Positions 57,517 through 64,000 of a DNA stretch of 64,000 nucleotides are shown piece by piece. Origin of the DNA: Kribbella voronezhensis (GTDB lineage Bacteria > Actinomycetota > Actinomycetes > Propionibacteriales > Kribbellaceae); NCBI RefSeq assembly GCF_004365175.1, contig NZ_SOCE01000001.1, positions 4,967,403 through 5,031,402 of the forward strand, given 5' to 3'. Positions within the stretch are counted from its first letter, which is position 1; each line of letters opens with the position of its first letter. The translations under genes and the position numbers were made by a program. The notes beneath the pieces were generated by a model that did no database searches, was not told the DNA's origin, and worked only from the letters and a program-made list of their open reading frames with translations.

Positions 57517-57547
57517 GGATAAGTGCTCATTCGGTGAGCACTTATCC
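57517..57547. promoter_or_regulatory. 31-bp perfect inverted repeat between ogt and the YdeI-like gene
   Basis: GGATAAGTGCTCA-TTCGG-TGAGCACTTATCC, arms of 13 bp. It starts 6 bp after the ogt stop and ends 17 bp before the ATG at 57565. It could terminate ogt (no U-tract) or be an operator; no regulator gene is adjacent. Confidence 0.6.
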
Positions 57548-57564
57548 GGCGCATGCTCTTGGTT

Positions 57565-58164
57565 ATGAGCACACAGACCGCGCAGGTAGTCACCGATGAA
57601 TCAGCAACCGAGCTCGCGACCGTCGCCGAGTGGCGCGAGTGGTTGACCGCCAACGCGGACGCGGAGCGCTCGGTCTGGCTCGTCATCCACAACAAGACCA
57701 GCGGGCGGGCGAACTTCGAGATGCCCGAGCTGGTCGAGCAGGCGCTCTGCTTCGGGTGGATCGACGCGAAGGCGATCAGGCGGGACGGGGACAGCCGGTA
57801 TCAGCAGTTCACTCGGCGCAACCCGCGCAGCACCTGGAGCCGGATCAACCGGGACCGGATCGAGAAGCTGACCGCCGCCGGACTGATGACGCCGGCCGGA
57901 CAGGAACTGGTCGAACAGGCGAAGAAGAGCGGGGCCTGGGACTGCCTGGCGGAAGCGCAAGCCGGCATCATTCCCGCCGACCTCCAGACCGAACTCGACC
58001 GCAATCCCGTCGCCGCGAACCATTTCGCGGCCTTCCCGCCGTCGTCCCAGGTCCGCATCCTCAGCTGGATCGCCGGCGCCAAGCGTCCCGAAACCCGCCA
58101 CTCCCGCATCACCGAAGCGGTCGCCCTCGCCACCATCAATTGCCGCGCCAACCACCCGAACTAA
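57565..58164 (+). CDS. YdeI/OmpD-associated-family protein
   Basis: A 199-residue protein with VAEWREWLTANADAERSVWL, FGWIDAKAIRRDGDSRYQQF, TRRNPRSTWSRINRDRIEKL and the C-terminal FPPSSQVRILSWIAGAKRPE, TRHSRITEAVALA, typical of the YdeI group, whose function is unclear. ATG 57565 is chosen over ATG 57553 by alignment and length. The 3' end overlaps the antiporter gene by 4 bp. Confidence 0.88.
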   Translation: MSTQTAQVVTDESATELATVAEWREWLTANADAERSVWLVIHNKTSGRANFEMPELVEQALCFGWIDAKAIRRDGDSRYQQFTRRNPRSTWSRINRDRIEKLTAAGLMTPAGQELVEQAKKSGAWDCLAEAQAGIIPADLQTELDRNPVAANHFAAFPPSSQVRILSWIAGAKRPETRHSRITEAVALATINCRANHPN

Positions 58165-59375
58165 GTAGTGGTGCTTGCAGGGGATTCGAGGCGTTCTGCG
58201 GCCGGGGGATCGGCGGGCGGGGTGCGGAGGGACTTGAGTTTGCGGACGGCTGGTTCGGTGTAGCGGGCGGTGATCGGGCCGAGGATGACCAGGATCAGCA
58301 CGTACGCCGTCGCGAGCGGGCCGAGTCGTGGTTCGACACCGACCGCGAGGCCGGCGATCACGATGGAGAACTCGCCGCGCGCCACCAATGTCCCACCCGC
58401 GCGCCAGCGACCCGCGGGTTTCACGCCCGCCTTGCGAGCGGCGTACCAACCGGTGGCGATCTTCGTCAAGGCCGTGAACACGGCGAGCGCCAACGCGATC
58501 CCGAGCACTGGTGGGATGTCAGCCGGATCCGTGCTCAGCCCGAAGAACACGAAGAACACCGCCGCGAAGAGATCCCGCAACGGGCTCAGCAGATTCCGGG
58601 CACCCTTCGCGACCTCGCCGGACAACGCGATGCCGACCAGGAACGCCCCGACCGCGGCCGACACCTGCAGCCGCGCGGCGATCCCCGCCACCAGCAGCGT
58701 CAGACCCAGTACGACGAGCAGCAGCATCTCGGGATTGTCCGAAGACACCGCGCGGCTGATCAGCCGCCCGTACCGGAGTGCCACGAACAACACGATGCTC
58801 ACCGTGCCCAGCGAGATCAGCAGCGTGATGCTTCCACCGGCGAACCCGACACCGGCCAGCAATGCCGTGAGAATCGGCAGGTAGACCGCCATCGACAGAT
58901 CTTCGAGGACGAGAATCCCCAGCACCACCGGTGTTTCCCGGTTGCCCAGCCGGCCGAGGTCGCCGACCACCTTCGCGATCACGCCCGACGACGAGATCCA
59001 GGTGACACCGGCGAGCGCGACGGCCGCAACCGGACCCATTCCGAGCAGCAAGGCGATCGCGGCTCCGGGCAGAGCGTTCAGCAGGAAGTCGACGATGCCG
59101 GATAGGTACTGCGTCTTGAGGGTGCCGACGAGATCGGCTGCGGTGTACTCGAGTCCGAGCAGCAACAGCAGCAGGATCACGCCGATCTCGGCGCCGGTGG
59201 CAACGAACTCCTCACTGGCATCCAACGGCAGCAAACCGCCGTGCCCGAAGGCGAGCCCGGCCAGCAGATAGAGCGGAATCGGCGAGAACCCGACCCGCCC
59301 GGCGATCCGCCCAAGAATGCCGAGGGCAAGCAGTACAGCACCGAGCTCGATCAACAACGAGGTCGTCTCGTGCAT
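58161..59375 (-). CDS. Monovalent cation:proton antiporter (CPA2; KhtU/KefB-like)
   Basis: A 404-residue protein with about 12-13 helices. Helix 1 is LLIELGAVLLALGILGRIAG. Motifs of CPA2 antiporters are FSPIPLYLLAGLAFGHGGLL, GVILLLLLLGLEY, VLGILVLEDLSMAVYLPI (conserved Asp) and SAAVGAFLVGIALSGEV. Located downstream of a TrkA-C regulatory gene, separated by a 243-bp repeat-containing gap, as in B. subtilis khtTU. K+/H+ exchange is likely. Confidence 0.92.
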   Translation of the reverse strand: MHETTSLLIELGAVLLALGILGRIAGRVGFSPIPLYLLAGLAFGHGGLLPLDASEEFVATGAEIGVILLLLLLGLEYTAADLVGTLKTQYLSGIVDFLLNALPGAAIALLLGMGPVAAVALAGVTWISSSGVIAKVVGDLGRLGNRETPVVLGILVLEDLSMAVYLPILTALLAGVGFAGGSITLLISLGTVSIVLFVALRYGRLISRAVSSDNPEMLLLVVLGLTLLVAGIAARLQVSAAVGAFLVGIALSGEVAKGARNLLSPLRDLFAAVFFVFFGLSTDPADIPPVLGIALALAVFTALTKIATGWYAARKAGVKPAGRWRAGGTLVARGEFSIVIAGLAVGVEPRLGPLATAYVLILVILGPITARYTEPAVRKLKSLRTPPADPPAAERLESPASTTT

Positions 59376-59422
59376 CAACTCACCACCCAAACCACGCACA
59401 GTCCAGCCGAAAGTGGCGCGAA

Positions 59423-59625
59423 GTGGTGTCGCAGCACCTCATCGCCTCGGGTGCGGTGCGGCGGGTGGTGGGGGGAGGGCGGCGGGGTGTGGCGTCGCAT
59501 CAGCTCACCGCCCCGAGTGCGGTGCGGCGGGTGGTTGGGGAAGGGCGGGGTGTGGTGGCGCATCAGTTCAGCGTCTGGGGTGCGGTGGGGCGAGGGTGGG
59601 GAGTGGGGGCGCATCCGGTTAGCCG
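59423..59625. repeat. Degenerate ~65-bp tandem repeat between the antiporter genes
   Basis: Units of 63-66 bp begin with GTGCGGTGCGGCGGGTGG at 59451 and 59517, and with GTGCGGTGGGGCGAGGGTGG at 59580. A partial unit lies before 59451. The array lies between the regulatory gene and the antiporter gene (59376-59618). Confidence 0.8.
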
Positions 59626-60104
59626 GCGGTGATGAGGTTGGAGACGGCGTCTACGCCTTCGCGGGTGCCGACGACTACCAGGGTGTCGCCGGTTGCGAAG
59701 CGGAAGTCCGGGGTCGGCGAAGGTGTCGCGCCAGTTCGCCGGAGTACTGCCACGATCGACGCTCCGGTCCGGCTGCGCGCCTGGGTGTCGCCGAGCGTGC
59801 GACCGGCGTACGGCGATCTGGCGGTGATCTGGATCTGCTCGGTGACCAGGTCGATCTCGATCGCGGTCGGCAGCGCATCTGTCGGGCTGGGTAGGAGCAA
59901 CTGGCTGAGTGCGGCGGCTTCGCCGGGATGAAGCGGCACCGAGTCGCGGCAGTTGTCGTCGTCCTCCGGATCGTGGAAGCCGAGGAACCGCCGGCCGTCG
60001 GTGTGCACGACCACCGAGACGTGTTTGCCGCCTTCGGTGGTCAGGTCGTACCGGGTGCCGATCCCGGGCAACGTCGTCCTGGTCGGGTGGGCCTGCTGGT
60101 CCAT
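59619..60104 (-). CDS. TrkA-C (RCK_C) regulatory subunit of the antiporter, KhtT-like
   Basis: A 161-residue protein. The N-terminal half (LPGIGTRYDLTTEGGKHVSV, VVVHTDGRRFLGFHDPEDDD) resembles KhtT. The C-terminal half has the TrkA-C pattern: ITARSPYAGRTLGDTQARSR, GASIVAVLRR, FRFATGDTLVVVGTREGVDA. It regulates K+/H+ antiport by binding a nucleotide or ions, in the known family. ATG 60104 gives MDQQAHPTRTT. Confidence 0.9.
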   Translation of the reverse strand: MDQQAHPTRTTLPGIGTRYDLTTEGGKHVSVVVHTDGRRFLGFHDPEDDDNCRDSVPLHPGEAAALSQLLLPSPTDALPTAIEIDLVTEQIQITARSPYAGRTLGDTQARSRTGASIVAVLRRTGATPSPTPDFRFATGDTLVVVGTREGVDAVSNLITAG

Positions 60105-60194
60105 ACCGCTCCGATCCGCAATAGCTGGCGTCTGCAACCATTGTCCCAGGCGATTCCAACCCTTCACTGTGATTCACCTTGCAATCAGGTGCAG

Positions 60195-60218
60195 TGCAAC
60201 GAGTTGCATAGCTAGATT
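60195..60218 (+). promoter_or_regulatory. PadR operator and leaderless promoter of padR-fadH
   Basis: TGCAACGAGTTGCA (60195-60208) is a perfect inverted repeat with a 2-bp centre. TAGATT (60213-60218) lies 7 bp before the ATG at 60226, and there is no ribosome site. The operator lies where it would block this promoter. Confidence 0.7.
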
Positions 60219-60225
60219 GACCGGT

Positions 60226-60768
60226 ATGGCGTTGGAGCACGCGATCCTGGTGTCGCTGACCGAGCGGGCCGGGTCGGGGTACGAGTTGGCGCACCGGTTC
60301 GACCGGTCGATCGGGTTCTTCTGGCCCGCCACCCACCAGCAGATCTACCGGGTGCTGCGCAGGATGGACGAGGCCGGCTGGGTCACCCACACCGAGGTCG
60401 CGCAGGAAGGCCGCCCGGACAAGAAGGTCTACCAGGTGTCCGCAACCGGCCGGGACGAACTGGCCCGCTGGCTGGCCGAGCCGGTCGACCCCGCCGTACT
60501 CCGTGACGGACTCGCGGTGAAGATCCGAGGCGCGTCGCTCGGCGACACAGCCGCCGTACTGCGGGAAGTCGTGCGCCACCGTGGTGAGCACGCCGCCCTG
60601 CTCGAGGTCTACCACGGCATCCGGCGTCGCGACTTCCCCAAGCCGGCCAAGCTCAGCGGCCGCGAACTCCATCAGTACCTGGTACTCCGCGGCGGCATCC
60701 GGGCCGAGGAATCCTTCCTGGCCTGGTGTGACGAGGTCATCGAGGCAATGCGATCGGAGCAGTCATGA
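60226..60768 (+). CDS. PadR-family transcriptional regulator
   Basis: A 180-residue regulator. Winged helix MALEHAILVSLTERAGSGYE, WPATHQQIYRVLRRMDEAGW, RPDKKVYQVSATGRDELARW, followed by a helical dimerisation domain (KIRGASLGDTAAVLREVVRH). It lies upstream of the dienoyl-CoA reductase with ATGA overlap, so it likely regulates its operon in response to an acyl or aromatic compound. Confidence 0.93.
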   Translation: MALEHAILVSLTERAGSGYELAHRFDRSIGFFWPATHQQIYRVLRRMDEAGWVTHTEVAQEGRPDKKVYQVSATGRDELARWLAEPVDPAVLRDGLAVKIRGASLGDTAAVLREVVRHRGEHAALLEVYHGIRRRDFPKPAKLSGRELHQYLVLRGGIRAEESFLAWCDEVIEAMRSEQS

Positions 60769-62777
60769 GTGCGTACCCGAACCTGCTGGCGCCCCTGGAC
60801 CTCGGTCACGTCACCCTCAAGAACCGGGTGATCATGGGCTCGATGCACACCGGGCTGGAGGATCGGGCCAAGGACCTGCCCAAGCTTGCCGCGTACTTCG
60901 CCGAGCGGGCGCGGGGCGGCGTCGCCCTGATGGTGACCGGTGGCTACGCGCCGAACCGGACCGGCTGGCTCACGCCGTTCGGGTCCAAGCTGACCAGTCG
61001 CCGGCAGGCCCGCAAGCACCGGATCGTCACCGATGCCGTGCATGCCGAAGGTGGGCTGATCGCGTTGCAGATCCTGCACGCCGGGCGGTACGCATACCAC
61101 CCGTTCAGCGTGTCGGCCTCGGCGTTGAAGGCGCCGATCAACCCGTTCAAGCCGCGAGCGCTGTCGGATCGAGGAGTACGCCGCCAGATCGACGCGTACG
61201 TCGAGTGCGCGGCGCTGGCGCGCGAAGGCGGATACGACGGGGTCGAGGTGATGGGGTCCGAGGGGTACTTCATCAACCAGTTCCTGGCCGAACGGACCAA
61301 CAAGCGCAAGGACCGCTGGGGCGGTAGCCCGCAGAACCGGCGCCGGCTGGCGGTCGAGATCGTCCGGCGGATCCGCGAGCGGGTCGGTCCGGACTTCCTG
61401 ATCATCTACCGGCTGTCGATGGCCGACCTGGTCGAAGGCGGCCAGAGCTGGGAAGAAGTCGTTGCACTGGGCAAGGAGATTGAGGCGGCCGGTGCCTCGA
61501 TCATCAACACCGGCATCGGCTGGCACGAAGCCCGGGTGCCGACGATCGTCACCTCCGTACCGCGGGCGGCGTTCACCTCGGTGACCGCCTCGTTCAGTCC
61601 GCACGTGAGCATCCCGGTGGTCACCTCCAACCGGATCAACCTGCCGCAGGTCGGCGAGGAGGTGCTGGCGCGCGGCGACGCCGACCTGATCAGCATGGCC
61701 AGGCCGTTCCTGGCCGACCCGGAATGGGTGCTCAAGGCAACCACTGACCGGGCCGACGAGATCAACGTGTGCATCGCCTGCAACCAGGCCTGCCTGGACC
61801 ACGTGTTCGCGAAGAAGACCGCCAGTTGCATGGTGAACCCGCGCGCCGCGCACGAGACCGAACTGGTACTGCTGCCGACTCGGCGTACGAAGAAGATCGC
61901 TGTGGTGGGCGCGGGGCCTGCCGGGCTGGCCGCCGCGGTGACCGCGGCCGAGCGGGGGCATCAGGTCGAGTTGTTCGAGGCCGATGACGAGATCGGTGGG
62001 CAGTTCGGGATCGCGCAGAAGATCCCCGGCAAGGAGGAGTTCGCCGAGACGATCCGGTACTACCGGCGGCGGCTCGACCTGACCGGCGTGAAGCTTCACC
62101 TCGGTCATCGGGCGACTGCCGAAGATCTGAACGGGTTCGACGAGGTGGTGCTGGCAACCGGGGTCGTCCCGCGCGTGCCGGACATCCCGGGCATCGAGCA
62201 CGAGAAGGTGCTCTCGTACGTCGACGTCGTACGGCATGGACGCCACGTCGGTACATCGGTCGCCGTGGTTGGCGCGGGCGGGATCGGCGTGGATGTGAGC
62301 GAGTTCTTGACGACGACCGAGTCGCCGACGCTGGACCTGGCGGCGTGGAAGGCCGAGTGGGGCGTCGCGGATCCGACGGTCGCGCCGGGCGCTCTCACCA
62401 CGCCGCGACCTGAGGCGTCGCCGCGCAAGGTCTACCTGCTGCAGCGCAAGCCCGGAAAGATCGGCGCCGGCCTCGGCAAGACCACCGGCTGGGTGCACCG
62501 CGCAGCCCTGAAGAACAAGCAGGTCGAGCAACTCCGCGGCGTCAACTACGAACGCATCGACGACGAAGGCCTGCACATCACCTTCGGCCCCCACCACGAG
62601 AACCCACGCACCCTGGCGGTCGACACCATCGTCATCTGCGCCGGCCAGGAACCCGTCCGCGACCTCGCCGCCACCCTCACCACCCCCGTCCACCTCATCG
62701 GCGGCGCCGACGTAGCAACCGAACTAGACGCCAAACGAGCCATCAACCAAGCCACCCGCCTCGCCGCCACGCTGTAA
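60765..62777 (+). CDS. fadH: NADPH-dependent 2,4-dienoyl-CoA reductase
   Basis: A 670-residue flavo-iron-sulfur enzyme of unsaturated fatty-acid degradation. N-terminal Old Yellow Enzyme barrel (YPNLLAPLDLGHVTLKNRVI, GVEVMGSEGYFINQFLAERT), 4Fe-4S ligands in CIACNQACLDHVFAKKTASC, the FAD-binding AVVGAGPAGLAAAVTAAERG with LFEADDEIGGQFGIA, and the NADPH-binding AVVGAGGIGVDVSEFL. Domain order and length match bacterial FadH. ATG 60765 overlaps the padR stop by 4 bp. Confidence 0.95.
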   Translation: MSAYPNLLAPLDLGHVTLKNRVIMGSMHTGLEDRAKDLPKLAAYFAERARGGVALMVTGGYAPNRTGWLTPFGSKLTSRRQARKHRIVTDAVHAEGGLIALQILHAGRYAYHPFSVSASALKAPINPFKPRALSDRGVRRQIDAYVECAALAREGGYDGVEVMGSEGYFINQFLAERTNKRKDRWGGSPQNRRRLAVEIVRRIRERVGPDFLIIYRLSMADLVEGGQSWEEVVALGKEIEAAGASIINTGIGWHEARVPTIVTSVPRAAFTSVTASFSPHVSIPVVTSNRINLPQVGEEVLARGDADLISMARPFLADPEWVLKATTDRADEINVCIACNQACLDHVFAKKTASCMVNPRAAHETELVLLPTRRTKKIAVVGAGPAGLAAAVTAAERGHQVELFEADDEIGGQFGIAQKIPGKEEFAETIRYYRRRLDLTGVKLHLGHRATAEDLNGFDEVVLATGVVPRVPDIPGIEHEKVLSYVDVVRHGRHVGTSVAVVGAGGIGVDVSEFLTTTESPTLDLAAWKAEWGVADPTVAPGALTTPRPEASPRKVYLLQRKPGKIGAGLGKTTGWVHRAALKNKQVEQLRGVNYERIDDEGLHITFGPHHENPRTLAVDTIVICAGQEPVRDLAATLTTPVHLIGGADVATELDAKRAINQATRLAATL

Positions 62778-62820
62778 GAACAAGAGAGTCGGTTGAGGTT
62801 CGAAGCGGGCGTAGGACGGG

Positions 62821-63393
62821 CTACTTGGTGGTGGCGGCTTTGGCGGCTGCCTTCTTTTGTTGTTTGTACTCGCGGACCTTTGACAGCGAGTCGGCATCTA
62901 CTACGTCGGCGACTGAGCGGTGGCCGTCGAGGGCGTAGTCGCCGGCTGCTTCCTCCCAGCCGTCGGGGCGGATGCCGAGTTGCTTGGCGAGCAGGGCGAC
63001 GAAGATCTGGGCTTTCTGCTTGCCGAAGCCGGGGAGTTCCTGGACCCGCTTGAAGAGTTCCTTGCCGGTGGTCGGCTCGGTCCACAGTCGCGTCACGTCG
63101 CCGTCGTACTTCGACTCGACCAGCGCGGCCAGTTCCTGCAGCCGGGCCGCCATCGACCCGGGGAAGCGGTGGATCGCCGGCGGCCGGCTGCACAGCTCCT
63201 TGAAAGCCTCCGGCTCAGCGGCGGCGATCGCGGCAGGATCCAGCGTGCCGAACCGGCTCAGCACCTTCCACCCACCCCGGAACGCGTGTTCCATCCCGTA
63301 CTGCTGATCCAGCATCATGCCCATCAGGACGGCGAACGGGTACTCGTCGAGAACTTTGTCGGCTGCCGGTTCGTTGGCGATCTGAAAGCCCAT
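62821..63393 (-). CDS. HhH-GPD-type base-excision DNA repair protein
   Basis: A 190-residue helix-hairpin-helix glycosylase-like protein. The region PFAVLMGMMLDQQYGMEHAF, KELCSRPPAIHRFPGSM and the hairpin VQELPGFGKQKAQIFVALLA, then GIRPDGWEEAAGDYALDGH with a basic C-terminus (REYKQQKKAAAKAATTK), fits a compact HhH-GPD repair family. ATG 63393 (MGFQIANEP) is chosen. Substrate lesion unknown. Confidence 0.88.
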   Translation of the reverse strand: MGFQIANEPAADKVLDEYPFAVLMGMMLDQQYGMEHAFRGGWKVLSRFGTLDPAAIAAAEPEAFKELCSRPPAIHRFPGSMAARLQELAALVESKYDGDVTRLWTEPTTGKELFKRVQELPGFGKQKAQIFVALLAKQLGIRPDGWEEAAGDYALDGHRSVADVVDADSLSKVREYKQQKKAAAKAATTK

Positions 63394-63626
63394 AGCCGCA
63401 TGGTCCCACGAGCCTGCGACCTGACGGTCAGGGCCACCGCGACAATTTCGCCTGACCAACCGAGCGCCGGCGACCCTCCGGCCGTACTGCGGTACGCGCG
63501 GCAACCTCGTCGTACGGGCGTGCGGGTTAACCCCTGTGCCTGAGGTGATCCACGCCGCAACGCGGGCGGGTGGCGGGTGTCGGGCCTATGCTCAGCGAGG
63601 GCGGGCGACGACGTGGAGGAGCGCGG

Positions 63627-64000
63627 ATGGAGATCCGGGATCTGGATCGGCGGGCCGGCGCATTGCTGGGCGAAGTGGTCATGCAGGTGCGGCCGGAGCA
63701 ACTCTGGTTCCCGACGCCGTGCCCGGACTGGACGGTTCGCGGGCTGCTGCGGCACATCGTCAGCGAGAACGAGGGCTTCGCCGCCGCTGCCACCGACGGG
63801 TCGGCACCCGTCCAGACCTGGACCGGCGGGCGGCTCGGCGACAACCCGGCCGGCGCGTACCGGCGGTCGAACGCGCGGGTCGCCGAGGCGTTCGCCGACG
63901 GGGGAGCGTTGGACCGGCCGATGGAGGTCCGCGAGTTCGGCACCTTCCCGCGCCGGGTGGCCCTGACGTTCCGGCAGCTCGACTGCGTGGTGCACGCGTG
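63627..64000 (+). CDS. TIGR03086/maleylpyruvate-isomerase N-terminal (DinB-like) protein, truncated by window edge
   Basis: The 124 visible codons encode MEIRDLDRRAGALLGEVVMQ, LWFPTPCPDWTVRGLLRHIV with its His (metal ligand) and EGFAAAATDGSAPVQTW, the pattern of the mycothiol-linked DinB-like superfamily. ATG 63627 has GGAGGA 6 bp upstream. The C-terminal metal ligands and end lie outside the window. The 233 bp before it show no further feature. Confidence 0.85.
   Translation, partial: MEIRDLDRRAGALLGEVVMQVRPEQLWFPTPCPDWTVRGLLRHIVSENEGFAAAATDGSAPVQTWTGGRLGDNPAGAYRRSNARVAEAFADGGALDRPMEVREFGTFPRRVALTFRQLDCVVHA

Noticed and set aside
63420..63432. CCTGACGGTCAGG as an operator
   Set aside because: Short, with an odd centre, and no promoter-like elements or regulator nearby; likely chance.

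Overview
The window is chromosomal DNA from a high-GC actinobacterium. Long G/C-ending codon ORFs, frequent GTG and occasional TTG starts, many ATGA/GTGA start-stop overlaps and several leaderless starts with a TANNNT box 6-9 bp upstream all say so. The M. tuberculosis-type SerC, the IdeR-like DtxR regulator with an iron box, the CitA-type citrate synthase and a maleylpyruvate-isomerase-type protein agree. The abundance of the word GTAC and the gene mix suggest Nocardioidales, perhaps Kribbella; that genus call is inference. No rRNA, tRNA, CRISPR array, insertion sequence or prophage was recognised.

Layout. 1-5.5 kb: the front of a sugar ABC-import operon (permease, lipoprotein binding protein), its LacI regulator and a divergent acyltransferase-repeat-toroid fusion. 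5.5-13.6 kb: MerR/hydrolase, ArsR-type regulator/MFS exporter, a methyltransferase and a secreted protein. 13.9-20.1 kb: housekeeping genes (serC, phyH with AraC, citrate synthase with DUF2293, pdxH). 20.1-28.2 kb: MMPL exporter with TetR, an SPFH operon, an SDR with a double operator, a hotdog protein and another TetR. 28.3-32.2 kb: a four-gene amino-sugar operon (ROK kinase, NagA, PfkB kinase, class II aldolase). 32.2-37.8 kb: TetR with HIT protein and amino-acid permease, a GntR-ABC operon and a GNAT. 37.8-42.9 kb: photolyase, ideR, a methyltransferase, pabB-pabC. 43.2-48.2 kb: a second SPFH gene with a ribbon-helix-helix partner, then GntR plus two ABC-2 pairs. 48.3-52.5 kb: DnaA boxes, a secreted glycoside hydrolase and its LacI. 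52.9-64 kb: LLM oxidoreductase, SDR, an alkylation-repair cluster (ada-alkA, GNAT, ogt), YdeI-like protein, KhtTU-like antiporter, PadR-fadH, a HhH-GPD glycosylase and a truncated DinB-like gene.

How it works together. Most regulators sit next to what they probably control, and nearly every one has a visible palindrome in its promoter: LacI (three sites), MerR, ArsR, TetR (four), GntR (two), DtxR and PadR. Regulon logic can therefore be read mostly from the DNA. Several intergenic stretches hold degenerate tandem repeats, and one dispersed element recurs in at least three gaps.

The most unusual object is a compact minus-strand unit at 23187-23431 with promoter, strong ribosome site, 12-codon ORF, folded region and U-rich terminator. 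It lies between tetR and an SPFH operon and has no sense gene immediately downstream. Read-through would be antisense to tetR and would then enter the MMPL exporter gene on the same strand.
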